Source: Rohdeia mirabilis (GTDB lineage Bacteria; Planctomycetota; UBA1135; GCA-002686595). From it: 64,000 nt of DNA. The stretch covers positions 3,100,001 through 3,164,000 of the forward strand of contig CP036290.1 in NCBI GenBank assembly GCA_007750655.1. Direction: 5' to 3'. The notes below the pieces were generated by a model, which made no database searches, was not told where the DNA came from, and worked only from the letters and a program-made list of their open reading frames with translations. The position numbers and the translations under genes are program-made. Shown here one piece after another: positions 50,906-60,899 of this stretch (its first letter is position 1; the number at the start of each line of letters is the position of its first letter).

Positions 50906-52462
50906 TCACCCAAACTGAATCCCCTGCGCCAGCGGCAGCTCGGTACTCCAGTTCACGGTGTTCGTCTGGCGGCGCATGTAGGCCTTCCAGGCATCGGACC
51001 CCGACTCGCGCCCGCCACCCGTCTCCTTCTCGCCGCCGAACGCACCACCGATCTCGGCACCGCTCGTGCCAATGTTCACGTTCGCAATCCCGCAGTCGCT
51101 GCCGGCCGCACTGAGGAAGGTCTCGGCCTCGCGCACGTTCAAGGTGAAGATCGCACTCGACAGGCCCTGGGGCACCGCGTTGTGCATGGCGATGGCGTCG
51201 TCGAGGCTCGAATAGCGCATCAGGTAGACGATCGGGGCGAACGTCTCGTTCTGCACGCACTGCATCTCGTTCTTGGCGCGCACGAGGCAGGGCGTCACGT
51301 AGTGGCCGCCGGCCTCGGCTCCGTCGAGCGTGATCGACTCGCCGCCGCACAGGACCTCGGCGCCCTCGGCTTTGGCCTGCTCGAGCGTCTTGTGCATGTT
51401 GTCGACGGCGACCTGGTCGATCAGCGGACCGCACAGCGTCTTCGGATCGAGCGGGTTGCCGATCTGGATCTGGCCGTAGGCCTTGATGAGACGGCTCTCG
51501 ACCTCGTCGGCGACGGACTCGTGCAGAATCAGGCGGCGCGTGCTCGTGCAGCGCTGGCCGGCGGTGCCGACGCTGCCGAACAGGATCGCGGGGATGGCCA
51601 GGTCCAGGTCCGCGTTCTCGGTCACGACCATGGCGTTGTTGCCGCCCAGCTCGAGGATCGTGCGACCGAAGCGGCTGGCGACCTTGCCGGCGACCTGACC
51701 GCCGACGGCGCTCGAACCGGTGAAGGAGACGAGCGGCAGACGCTTGTCGTTGACGAGGCGCTCCCCCACCTCCTCGTTGGTGCCGATCGCGAGGCCGAGG
51801 AGCGCACCGAAGCCGGCCTCCTCGAGCACCGGACGGCAGACGTTCGTCATCGCGATGGCGGTGAGCGGCGTCTTGGGGCTCGGCTTCCAGACGCAGGCGT
51901 CGCCGCAGATCAGCGCGATCATCGAGTTCCACGCCCACACGGCGGACGGGAAATTGAACGCGCTGATGATTCCAATCGTGCCGAGCGGGTGCCACTGCTC
52001 GCGCATGGCGTGGCCGGGGCGCTCGGAGTGCATCGACAGGCCGTAGAGCATGCGGCTCTGACCGACGGCGAAGTCCGCGATGTCGATCGCCTCCTGCACC
52101 TCGCCCAGACCCTCCTGGAGGATCTTGCCCATCTCGAGCGTGACGATCGCGCCCAGCTCGTCCTTCTTCTCGCGCATCGCGTTGCCCATGCGGCGCACGT
52201 ACTCGCCGCGGATCGGAGCGGGCAGCTGGCGCCAGCGACCGAACGCCTCCTGGGCGGCCTCGACCACGCGGTCGTACTCGGCCGCGGTGGCCTGGCGCAC
52301 GCGGCCGATGACCTCGCCGGTCCCGGGGCTCGTGACCTCGAGCTCCGCACCCGTGGTGGCGAGCCACTCGCCGGCGTACGCGCCCGAGTGCACCGGCTCG
52401 ATGCCGAGCTTCGCGAGGAGGGCCGTGGGATCGATCGTCGTGGTCTGGGTCGCGGGAGTCAT
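50906..52462 (-). CDS. ALDH7-type semialdehyde dehydrogenase
   Basis: 518 residues, aldehyde dehydrogenase superfamily, closest in feel to ALDH7/AmaB (alpha-aminoadipic semialdehyde or piperideine-6-carboxylate dehydrogenase). Motifs are IISAFNFPSAVWAWNS, VSFTGSSAVG (NAD loop), LELGGNNAMVV (general base Glu) and GQRCTSTRRL (catalytic Cys). The C-terminal NVNIGTSGAEIGGAFGGEKETGGGRESGSDAWKAYMRR pattern is diagnostic of ALDH7. It oxidises lysine-derived semialdehydes with NAD+ in the cytoplasm. ATG 52462 starts MTPATQTTTIDPTALL. Confidence 0.93.
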   Translation of the reverse strand: MTPATQTTTIDPTALLAKLGIEPVHSGAYAGEWLATTGAELEVTSPGTGEVIGRVRQATAAEYDRVVEAAQEAFGRWRQLPAPIRGEYVRRMGNAMREKKDELGAIVTLEMGKILQEGLGEVQEAIDIADFAVGQSRMLYGLSMHSERPGHAMREQWHPLGTIGIISAFNFPSAVWAWNSMIALICGDACVWKPSPKTPLTAIAMTNVCRPVLEEAGFGALLGLAIGTNEEVGERLVNDKRLPLVSFTGSSAVGGQVAGKVASRFGRTILELGGNNAMVVTENADLDLAIPAILFGSVGTAGQRCTSTRRLILHESVADEVESRLIKAYGQIQIGNPLDPKTLCGPLIDQVAVDNMHKTLEQAKAEGAEVLCGGESITLDGAEAGGHYVTPCLVRAKNEMQCVQNETFAPIVYLMRYSSLDDAIAMHNAVPQGLSSAIFTLNVREAETFLSAAGSDCGIANVNIGTSGAEIGGAFGGEKETGGGRESGSDAWKAYMRRQTNTVNWSTELPLAQGIQFG

Positions 52463-52854
52463 CGCTGGAGCTGAGCTGGTGGTCGGTCTGGTCGAAGTCG
52501 GAGCGCGGCGGGCCGCTGGCAGCCCGGTCGCGACACAGCCCGTGGACTGCATCCGGCCCGGGCACGGGCGCGCCGAAGATCGCCCGCTCGGGGCGACGGC
52601 AGTGCTCGATCGGGGGTCCCGAGTGCCTGACCCGGGTCCGTTTCGAGCGGGCCAGTGTAGGGCGGTGGCCAGCCCGTGCACCCGCCGCTACCCTCTTTCG
52701 CCGAGTGCTCGATTCTCGCCCCACGGACGAGGCGTCGAGCCCCTTCGAACGGACGCTCCGACCGGGGTCCGCTCACCACCGGCCGGCCCCGCGCGACCTG
52801 CGGCCCGGCCCCTCGAACTCGCGGCCCAAGGCGCCGCCCATCGACCTCAGTTCC
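52463..52854. other. Divergent intergenic region, ALDH7 / ettA
   Basis: 392 bp with no repeat, palindrome or small gene that I can support. Both promoters must be here, but no consensus is evident. Confidence 0.4.
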
Positions 52855-54527
<1,673 letters not shown>

Positions 54528-54531
<4 letters not shown>

Positions 54532-55160
54532 AGGGCGGAGCGCGCACCGAACGACTGGCCGAGCGCGGCGGGCTGCGGCTCGCCGAGGACGCGCCGCCGC
54601 TGCTCGGGCCGTCGGGGCTCGAGCACGCGCGCCGCATCGTGCTCGACTACGTGCCGCACGACGCGCGTCAGGCGGCCGAGCGCGAGCGCGTGCTGGCGTT
54701 CATCGACGCGCATCCGGACGCGCTGCTGCGTTCGTGCGCGGACGGGCACCTGACGGCGGCCGCGTTCCTGTTCGACGGCGCGCGCGAGCGAGTGCTGCTC
54801 ACGCACCATCGCAAGCTCGACCGCTGGCTCCAACTGGGCGGCCACGCGGACGGCGACGGGAATCTGGTGCGCGCAGCGCTGCGCGAAGGCGTCGAGGAGT
54901 CGGGGATCGAGGGCCTCGTGATCGATCCGCGACCGATCGACGTGGACATCCACACGATCCCCGCGCGCCGCACGAAGGACGGGACGGTCGAGCCCGAGCA
55001 CCTGCACCTGGACGTGCGCTTCTGCGTCTACGCCCCGATCGGCGCGCGCGAGGTCGTGAGTGGCGAGTCGCACGAGCTGGGTTGGTTCGGGCCGGACGAG
55101 CTCGAGGGGCTGGGCCTCGACGACTCGGTGACGCGGCTGTTCCGGCTGGCGTTCGGGTGA
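54528..55160 (+). CDS. Nudix hydrolase
   Basis: 210 residues starting at TTG 54528, which overlaps the ettA stop (TTGA). The Nudix region is LQLGGHADGDGNLVRAALREGVEESGIEGL: the R-E-x-x-E-E-x-G-I core with catalytic glutamates is intact, while the upstream Glu of the consensus box is replaced by Gly/Asn, as in some atypical Nudix subfamilies. It is preceded by an N-terminal helical domain (about 1-75). It likely hydrolyses a nucleoside-diphosphate-linked compound. The last codon is followed by TGA at 55158-55160, within palindrome A9. Confidence 0.85.
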
Positions 55161-55267
55161 TCGGTACGGCGTCAGGCACGCAGCTGCCACCTGCCGCCGT
55201 CGTCGCTGCGAATCGCCGCGCCGACGGCGGCAGGTGGCAGCTGCGTGCCTGACGCCGTACCGATCAC
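55157..55267. repeat. Palindromic element A9 (family A)
   Basis: 111-bp palindrome between convergent genes, outer arms GTGATCGG/CCGATCAC, inner arm CAGCTGCCACC/GGTGGCAGCTG. The TGA in the left arm ends the Nudix gene and the complementary TGA in the right arm ends the thioesterase gene, so one palindrome supplies both stop codons. Confidence 0.95.
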
Positions 55268-55629
55268 TTGACCGCCCAGGTGCCGTGCGCGCGGGCGACC
55301 AGTTCGCCGTCGTCGAGGCGGCGGCACTCGGCCTCGGCGAAGGCCACGCGGCGGCCGCGCTTGGTCACGCGCCCCACCGCCGCGATCGTGCCGCGAGCGG
55401 GCGCGAGGAACTGCACGGAGAGCTGCACCGTCGCGCACGACCCACCGGCCTCGAGCGTCCGCCCGATCGCGCGGCCCATGGCGCCGTCGAGCAGGAACGA
55501 CGTCAGCCCGCCGTGGACGATCCCGACCTCGTTCGTGTGCTCGGGCCCACAGGCGAGCCGCAGCTCGACGGTCCCGTCGTCGTGATCGATCGTGTCGAGG
55601 CCGAGGTGCTCGTTGACGGGGCTGCGCAT
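55264..55629 (-). CDS. PaaI-type hotdog-fold acyl-CoA thioesterase
   Basis: 121 residues. The hotdog motif HTNEVGIVHGGLTSFLLDGAMGRAIG (H-G-G-x-x-x-x-x-x-D) is the PaaI/YdiI-type active site, followed by VQLSVQFLAPARGTIAAVGRVTKRGRRVAFAEAECRRLDDGELVARAHGTWAV. It hydrolyses acyl- or aryl-CoA thioesters. A link to the box pathway 40 kb away is only conceivable. ATG 55629 fits the family length. The stop is contributed by palindrome A9, and A10 lies 14 bp upstream of the start. Confidence 0.88.
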   Translation of the reverse strand: MRSPVNEHLGLDTIDHDDGTVELRLACGPEHTNEVGIVHGGLTSFLLDGAMGRAIGRTLEAGGSCATVQLSVQFLAPARGTIAAVGRVTKRGRRVAFAEAECRRLDDGELVARAHGTWAVK

Positions 55630-55642
55630 GGGGTCGGGGGTG

Positions 55643-55756
55643 GATTGTCGGTACGGCGTCAGGCACGCAGGTGCCACCTGCCGCGCCTACGCACTGCAAT
55701 TCGCCGCGTCGCTGCCGGCAGGTGGCACCTGCGTGCCTGACGCCGTACCGACGATC
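55643..55756. repeat. Palindromic element A10 (family A), partly translated
   Basis: 114 bp, outer arms GGATTGTCGG/CCGACGATC-type (one G-U wobble), inner arm CAGGTGCCACC/GGTGGCACCTG. Its right half is read in frame as the C-terminus of the minus-strand methyltransferase, which stops at TAG 55687-55689 near the palindrome centre. Confidence 0.93.
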
Positions 55757-56589
55757 TTCTCGAACTCGAGGAAGAGGTGCGAGCCCAGGAGCACGTCGCG
55801 ATTCGTGCCCAGGCGGTGCAGCTCGTCGTACAGGTCGCGTGCCTTCGGGTCATGGGCGTGCCGCGCGAGCGCCTTCCGACACGAACGCCGCGTCGCCCAC
55901 CAGATCGGCGGATAGAGGAACGGGAACAGCATCAGCGCCGAGGTGCGCCAGCGGGTCGGCAGCACGCGCTTGAGCTCGAACCCGGCCAGCCGCGCCTGCA
56001 CCCGCAAGCGCATGACGCCGGTCAGGAACACGTGCCCGAAGTAGATCGCGCCGTCGGCCTTCTCGGGGATCCACACGTCGTCGCGCTCGTTCAGCGGCGC
56101 GCGGCGTCCCGACAACTCGCTCTCGCACAACAGGTAGCTGACCTTCGCGCGCAGGTTCGAGTAGTTCGGCGTCGTCAGGTAGAGGTGTCCGCCGACCTTG
56201 AGCACGCGGTTCAACTCGCGCAGCGCCTTGAACTGGTCGCTGAAGTGCTCGATCCCCTCCTGGCAGAAGGCGTAGTCGTAGGTCCCGGCCTCGACGGGCA
56301 CGCCCTCCATCACGTCGGCGCGGCGGCACTCGAGGCCCTGCACGCGGAAGGCCTCGGGGAACAGGTCGAACGGATCGACGCGCGCGCCGAGTTCGGTCAA
56401 GCGCCCCGACGTCAGTCCCTGGCCCGCGGGCAGGTCGAGCACGCGCGAGCCCTGGAACCGCTGCGGCTCGCGATCGAGGAACGCGCGCACGCTGCGCCGG
56501 ATCGACCGCCGCTTCGTCTCGAAACGGGCGATGTCCTCGGGGATGACGGGCTTCGCAACGGTGCCGGGGGGCGTCTGTGTGGCCTGCAT
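55687..56589 (-). CDS. SAM-dependent methyltransferase with element-encoded C-terminal tail
   Basis: 300 residues. Class I methyltransferase: motif I VLDLPAGQGLTSGRLTELGARVDPFDLF, motif II DYAFCQEGIEHFSDQ, and LNRVLKVGGHLYLTTPNYSNLRAK (post-II). This resembles methyltransferases of polysaccharide or lipid-modification loci (bioC/ubiG-like core, basic and aromatic tail). The last about 22 residues, from IVGTASGTQVPPAG to the stop, are encoded by palindrome A10, so the native stop has been lost or replaced. The adjacent upstream gene is another methyltransferase on the same strand, 48 bp away. Substrate unknown. Confidence 0.85.
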   Translation of the reverse strand: MQATQTPPGTVAKPVIPEDIARFETKRRSIRRSVRAFLDREPQRFQGSRVLDLPAGQGLTSGRLTELGARVDPFDLFPEAFRVQGLECRRADVMEGVPVEAGTYDYAFCQEGIEHFSDQFKALRELNRVLKVGGHLYLTTPNYSNLRAKVSYLLCESELSGRRAPLNERDDVWIPEKADGAIYFGHVFLTGVMRLRVQARLAGFELKRVLPTRWRTSALMLFPFLYPPIWWATRRSCRKALARHAHDPKARDLYDELHRLGTNRDVLLGSHLFLEFEKIVGTASGTQVPPAGSDAANCSA

Positions 56590-56637
56590 GGGACCGCAGG
56601 GTGGAGCGCGGGGCCCCCGGCGGTCAAGCCGAACCGC

Positions 56638-57462
56638 TCAACGATCCCGGGAAGGAATGCGGCGGACGAGGGCGTAGACGATGCGCGGCTCGAGGCGTTC
56701 GAGCCGCACGTCCAGCTCGCCCGGCGCACCGAGTCCCTCGAGCGCCGCCCGCAGCTCGTCGATCCTCCAGTTGTGCCCGATGTAGTCGGGGCGCTCTTCC
56801 GAGGACGCCGTGAGCGCGACGACCTCGGGCGCGTCCTCGCCCGGCTCCTCGGCGTCGGCTCCGACGGAGACGTCGTCCGGCAGACTCTCGAACGCGGGCG
56901 GCCCTTGGTCCATGTCGAAGTAGGCGCGCGTCACGGTCGGATCGGTGAGGTCCGCGAAGAACTGCGCGCGCAGCTGACCGTCCGGCGCGAGGACCTTCAC
57001 GAGCGCCGCGAGGTTCCGCATGGCGATGTCGCGCGACACGTGGATGAAGACGGCCCAGGCGTAGATCAGGTCGTAGCTGCGCTCGTCGAACGGAGGCGGC
57101 GGACCGCTGCCGTCCCCCACCAGGATCTCGGCCGTCGGCGCCACCGGAGCCACCGTGCGGACCGCGTCCGCCACCATCGACGGCGCGATGTCGAATCCGT
57201 CGTACTTGGCCGCGCGCGCAGCGACGAGACGCGCGAGGCGTCCGACACCACAGCCCATCTCGAGGACGCGCGCCCGTGCGAGACGATCCGCGCCGACCCC
57301 GAACATCAACGCGGCCGCGTCGCGCCAGGCGCAGCGCTCCCAGGCGGCCTCGTCGGACCAACCCGGGTGCGAAGCGACGAAGAAGCGCTGCATGGGCGAA
57401 CGGGCCCGCTCTTCCCAGGCCCGAGCGAGAGCGGCTTCTTCGGAGTCGTCGTCAGCCACCAT
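56638..57462 (-). CDS. SAM-dependent methyltransferase
   Basis: 274 residues from ATG 57462. Motif I is RARVLEMGCGVGRLARLVAAR (G-x-G-x-G), the acidic loop is YDGFDIAPSM, then AEILVGDGSGPPPPFDERSYDLIYAWAVFIHV and LVKVLAPDGQLRAQFF. The C-terminus (GHNWRIDELRAALEGLG, then RIVYALVRR) is typical of methyltransferase type 11/12. An N-terminal helical region precedes the domain (DSEEAALARAWEERARSPMQRFF). It is probably co-transcribed with the neighbouring methyltransferase. Substrate unknown. Confidence 0.85.
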   Translation of the reverse strand: MVADDDSEEAALARAWEERARSPMQRFFVASHPGWSDEAAWERCAWRDAAALMFGVGADRLARARVLEMGCGVGRLARLVAARAAKYDGFDIAPSMVADAVRTVAPVAPTAEILVGDGSGPPPPFDERSYDLIYAWAVFIHVSRDIAMRNLAALVKVLAPDGQLRAQFFADLTDPTVTRAYFDMDQGPPAFESLPDDVSVGADAEEPGEDAPEVVALTASSEERPDYIGHNWRIDELRAALEGLGAPGELDVRLERLEPRIVYALVRRIPSRDR

Positions 57463-57720
57463 TTCGTTCGACCTCGACCGGTGTCCACGTGGAGCGCCAC
57501 GGACGTCGCGGCACCTTCCGCCGAGCTTAGCGGAGCGCGCGCCGACGTCGAGTGCGGACGCCGCGCGAGGTCCCGCCGCTGCGCGCCTCGCGCCGCTCCG
57601 CGCGCCCCCGCGAACGGGCGGTCGAGCGGTGTTCTTGTGCGGGCACTGCGCCGGGCGACGTGGTCGCCGGCCTGGAACGTGCTGCGCGGGCATCGGCCAT
57701 CGACCGGCGCCGGCCTCCGT

Positions 57721-58452
57721 TCAGCGGCACCAGTCGGCCACGAGCGCGGGCACCACGTCGACCGCGCGACCCGGCAGGAAGCGGTCGCGTGGATCGAGGT
57801 TCTCGGGCGCGTCGAGGCTCTGGACCCAGGTGCGCGCACCGAGGTCGCGCGCCGCCGCCAGGAGACCGGCCGCTGGATACACGGCTCCGCTCGTGCCGAT
57901 CGCGGCGAAGTCGGTGCACTTCACGAGCGCGGACTCGATCTGCGCGAGATGGTGCGGCACCTCCCCGAACCAGACCACGTTCGGGCGCAGCCGCGGGTGA
58001 CCACAGTTCGCACACGGCACGAAGGCATCGGCATCGAACCGAGCCCGATCGACGACCACGACAGCGCACGCCTCGCACCGCAGCTCGCACAGCTGCCCGT
58101 GCATCGCGAGCACTGCGCTGCCAGCGCGCTGGTGCAGATCGTCCACGTTCTGGGAGACGAGCGTGAGCGATCCTCCGGCCGCGAGCAGTTCCCGTTCGCA
58201 CGAGGCCAGCGCGAGGTGCGCGGCGTTCGGCCGGACGCTCGCGAGCGCCCGCCGCCGCTCCTGGTAGAAGCGCCAGACCGTGCGCGGGTCCTGTGCCCAG
58301 GCCTGTGGTGTCGCGACCTCTTCCAGTCGGCGTCCTTCCCACAGTCCTCCGGCACCGCGGTAGGTGCGCACGCCGGAGTCGGCGGAGATCCCGGCGCCGG
58401 TCAGGACCACGAGGTGCGGGGCGCCGCGTCGCGCTCGATCGTCGCTGGACAT
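57721..58452 (-). CDS. cobB: CobB-type sirtuin, NAD-dependent protein deacylase
   Basis: 243 residues, matching CobB throughout. NAD-binding: VVLTGAGISADSGVRTYRG. Class III acyl pocket: FYQERRRAL (Tyr and Arg that recognise succinyl or malonyl lysine in CobB/SIRT5). Catalytic: VSQNVDDLHQRAGS and the active-site His in MHGQL. Zinc cysteines: CELRCEAC and CANCG. C-terminal: VVWFGEVPHHL, IGTSGAVYPAAGL. It removes acyl groups from lysines at the expense of NAD+, in the cytoplasm. The start lies 10 bp from element E2, which occupies its upstream region. Confidence 0.95.
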   Translation of the reverse strand: MSSDDRARRGAPHLVVLTGAGISADSGVRTYRGAGGLWEGRRLEEVATPQAWAQDPRTVWRFYQERRRALASVRPNAAHLALASCERELLAAGGSLTLVSQNVDDLHQRAGSAVLAMHGQLCELRCEACAVVVVDRARFDADAFVPCANCGHPRLRPNVVWFGEVPHHLAQIESALVKCTDFAAIGTSGAVYPAAGLLAAARDLGARTWVQSLDAPENLDPRDRFLPGRAVDVVPALVADWCR

Positions 58453-58462
58453 GGTCGCGAGC

Positions 58463-58659
58463 CTAGTGGTGTGCGTCGCTCCCTCGGTGCACGGATTCCC
58501 CCGACGTCGACAGCGTCCCGTCCGGGCGCGCCGCTGCGTCAGGCTGCTCCATGACTCGAGAGCCCCGCCCCCGTCGACGAATGGGCGAGTCGCCCGTGCC
58601 ACGCATCGCATCCCGTGCGGAACGCCGAGAGGCCTCGACAGGGCGAATCACACCACGAG
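58463..58659. mobile_element. MITE-like element E2 (family E)
   Basis: 197 bp, a full-length relative of E1. It begins CTAGTGGTGTG and ends CACACCACGAG (CTAG changed to CGAG at the right end). Interior blocks and their spacing are conserved with many substitutions. As with E1, the left end is 10 bp from the start codon of a minus-strand gene and a plus-strand gene begins within about 400 bp on the right. Confidence 0.8.
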
Positions 58660-58740
58660 CAGCGCGTCGTCGAGCCCAGCGCCCGGCCCCACGAACGCTG
58701 CGCCGTGACGCTCGACGAGCGCGATCGCTACGCTCTCGTC

Positions 58741-59526
58741 ATGGGCGCGAACGAGTGGGACCTGCCGCGCGACGAAGCGACGGTGCGTCTGGTGGATCGC
58801 TACGGCGGACTCCTGCACGCGCTCGCACGGAAGCTGTGTCGCGGACCCGAAGAAGCCGAGGACCTGGTGCAGGAGGTGTTCCTGAACGCCTACCGCGGCT
58901 GGGACGGCTTCGAGGGTCGCAGCGATCCGGCCAGCTGGCTGTGGACCATCGCCGCGCGCGCGTGCCAACGCATGCACCGGCCGCGCAGCGGTGAACCGAA
59001 GCTCCTCGAGACCCTCGACGAGTCGCTGTTCACCCGGGACGAGCTGGGCGCCCTGCCCGAGTCGGGGCTCGACGCGGCCGAGCGCTCGGAGCTGGTCGAA
59101 CGCCTGCGCGCGGCCGTCGCGGACCTGCCGCAGGACCACCGCATGGCGCTCGTGCTGCGCGACGTGGTCGGACTGTCCGTGGCCCAGACGGCGACGGCGC
59201 TCGGCGTCGCCCAGGGCACCGTGAAGTCGCGCCTCCACCGCGCGCGGATCGCGTTGCGCGCCGAACTCGAGTCCGGATTGCCGCAGGTGGCTCTGGAACC
59301 TGCTCGCTACGACCGCGCCGTGTGCATCGATCTGCTCGAGGCCAAGCAGGACGCGCTCGATCGCGGCGTTCCGTTCCCGGTCGGCGACGAGGTGGTCTGC
59401 GAACGCTGCCGCGCCGTCTTCGCGACCTTCGACCTGACCTGCGACCTGGTGCGCGACATGGGGCGCGAGGAACTTCCGCGCGAAGTGCGTCAGCGCCTGC
59501 TCGAACGGGTGCAGACGGCGGGCTGA
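58741..59526 (+). CDS. ECF-type RNA polymerase sigma factor with Cys-containing C-terminal extension
   Basis: 261 residues from ATG 58741. Region 2: VDRYGGLLHALARKLCRGPEEAEDLVQEVFLNAYRGWDGFEGRSDPASWLWTIAARAC. Region 4: LPQDHRMALVLRDVVGLSVAQTATALGVAQGTVKSRLHRARIAL. A C-terminal tail of about 80 residues follows region 4 and carries cysteines VCIDLLEAKQ, VVCERCRAVF and LTCDLVRDM, a zinc-ribbon-like module that could act as a built-in sensor. No separate anti-sigma gene is adjacent. A GTG at 58705 could extend the N-terminus by 12 residues. Confidence 0.88.
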   Translation: MGANEWDLPRDEATVRLVDRYGGLLHALARKLCRGPEEAEDLVQEVFLNAYRGWDGFEGRSDPASWLWTIAARACQRMHRPRSGEPKLLETLDESLFTRDELGALPESGLDAAERSELVERLRAAVADLPQDHRMALVLRDVVGLSVAQTATALGVAQGTVKSRLHRARIALRAELESGLPQVALEPARYDRAVCIDLLEAKQDALDRGVPFPVGDEVVCERCRAVFATFDLTCDLVRDMGREELPREVRQRLLERVQTAG

Positions 59527-59600
59527 GCGCTGCGTACCGAGTCCTCGCCCCCAGGTACCGAGTGCTCGGTAGTGAGTACCGAGTCCCCAGTACGAAGGAA
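59527..59600. repeat. Short GTACCGAGT-type repeat cluster
   Basis: The motif GTACCGAGT(C/G)C occurs three times in direct orientation and once more as GTACGAAGG, interleaved with the complement ACTCGGTAC-like GCTCGGTAG, directly after the sigma-factor stop (59532-59596). Pairing among copies gives small hairpins. It differs from families A-E. Confidence 0.6.
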
Positions 59601-59725
59601 CGCGGAGCGCGCGCGCACCGAGCGAAACATCGACCGCGCGGGCGATTTCTTCGGAACCGATCCTTCTAGCGTGTCTCCACCGGTTCGGAGCGGACGTGTG
59701 TCCGCCACGACCCAAGGAGAACCAC

Positions 59726-60301
59726 ATGCAGTCAGCCTCGCCGCCCGCCGTCCCGATCCTCCAGCGGGCCCGCTGGTCCCCCTACGCCGTCGGCGCGGGG
59801 ATCGGCGTCCTGTCCTGGGCCACGTTCGCGCTCATGGACAAGGCCCTCGGAACCTCGACGACCTTCGTCCGCGCCGCCGGTTCGGCGATCGGCGCCGTCG
59901 CCCCGGACCACGTGCGCGAGAACGCGTACTACGCCAAGTACCTGGTGGGGAAACCCGCCTTCGACTGGCAGTTCGCGCTCGTGATCGGGCTGTTCCTGGG
60001 CGCGCTGACAGCGGCCCGGATGGCGCGCCGCAACGACCCGACCTACGTCCCGATCGGCGCGGTCCCGGCGACCTGGAGCGCGCGCTTCGGGCCCTCGCGC
60101 ACCCGGCGCGCGGTCGGCGCGTTCCTGGGGGGAGCGGTCCTGCTGATCGGAGCTCGCCTGGCCGGCGGCTGCACGTCGGGCCACGGCATCTCGGGTTCGC
60201 TGCAACTCGCCGCGAGCTCGCTCACCTTCATCGTCGCCGCCTTCGCCGTCGGCATCCCCTTCGCCCTGTGGTTCTACGCGAGCGACCGCGGCCGCTCCTG
60301 A
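59726..60301 (+). CDS. YeeE/YedE-family sulfur-compound transporter, half 1
   Basis: 191 residues. Shine-Dalgarno AAGGAGA (59714-59720) precedes ATG 59726. Helices are WSPYAVGAGIGVLSWATFALM, WQFALVIGLFLGALTA, AVGAFLGGAVLLIGARLAGGCTSGHGISGSLQLAASSLTFIVA and FAVGIPFALWFY. The GGCTSGHGISG loop with its conserved cysteine is the YeeE/YedE (thiosulfate/sulfur transport) signature. YeeE-like proteins are often split into two halves that work together, and the second half follows 16 bp later. Some YedE homologues are selenium-linked, but this pair carries the common sulfur-type loop. Confidence 0.92.
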   Translation: MQSASPPAVPILQRARWSPYAVGAGIGVLSWATFALMDKALGTSTTFVRAAGSAIGAVAPDHVRENAYYAKYLVGKPAFDWQFALVIGLFLGALTAARMARRNDPTYVPIGAVPATWSARFGPSRTRRAVGAFLGGAVLLIGARLAGGCTSGHGISGSLQLAASSLTFIVAAFAVGIPFALWFYASDRGRS

Positions 60302-60317
60302 CCTCCCGGAGACCACC

Positions 60318-60899
60318 ATGTTCGACACCAACTTCTTCGCCGCCCCGCTCGACCTCGTGCTCGGCGCGCTCACCGGACTCGTGTTCGGCTTCCTCCTGGT
60401 CCGCGGCGGCGTCTCGCGCTTCGAGACGATCGTCGGCCAGTTCCGACTGCGCGACTTCACGGTCGTGAAGGTCATGGCCACCGCCGTCGTCGTCGGCGGG
60501 CTCGGCGTCTACGGTCTCGAGGCCGCCGGTCTGATCGAGAACCTGCACGTGAAGGCCGCCGCTCTCCCGGCCAACGCGATCGGCGGCGCGATCTTCGGCA
60601 TCGGCATGGCGGTCCTGGGCTACTGCCCGGGAACCGGCGTGGCCGCGCTCGCCGAGGGCGCCCGTGACGCGCGCTGGGGCATCGTCGGCATGCTCGCGGG
60701 CGCCGCGCTGTACGCCGAGATCCAGGCGCCGCTCGGTCGCCTCCTCCGATCGACGTTCGGCGACGCGGGCGAGCTGGGCAAGGCGACCCTCGCCACCCTG
60801 ACCGGCTGGTCGCCCTTCGCCTTCCTGGTTCCCATGGGGATCCTGGCCGCCGTCGGGTTCGCGTTCCTCGAGCGCAGGGAGCGACTCGGCCGGCGGTAG
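60318..60899 (+). CDS. YeeE/YedE-family transporter, half 2 (DUF6691 type)
   Basis: 193 residues, ATG 60318 with GGAGACC eight bases upstream. Helices are LVLGALTGLVFGFLLVRGGV, FTVVKVMATAVVVGGLGVYGLEAAGLI, AIGGAIFGIGMAVLGYCPGTGVAALAEG and GIVGMLAGAALYAEI. The conserved cysteine loop LGYCPGTG is the partner of the GGCTSGHG loop in half 1. The two genes form an operon for uptake of a sulfur species. No sulfurtransferase or ArsR-like regulator is adjacent, although both commonly accompany this pair. Confidence 0.92.
   Translation: MFDTNFFAAPLDLVLGALTGLVFGFLLVRGGVSRFETIVGQFRLRDFTVVKVMATAVVVGGLGVYGLEAAGLIENLHVKAAALPANAIGGAIFGIGMAVLGYCPGTGVAALAEGARDARWGIVGMLAGAALYAEIQAPLGRLLRSTFGDAGELGKATLATLTGWSPFAFLVPMGILAAVGFAFLERRERLGRR

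Noticed and set aside
59726..60899. YeeE/YedE pair as a selenium transporter supporting the Sec genes
   Set aside because: The split pair with GGCTSGHG and GYCPGTG loops is the common sulfur-type arrangement, and no selenium gene is adjacent.
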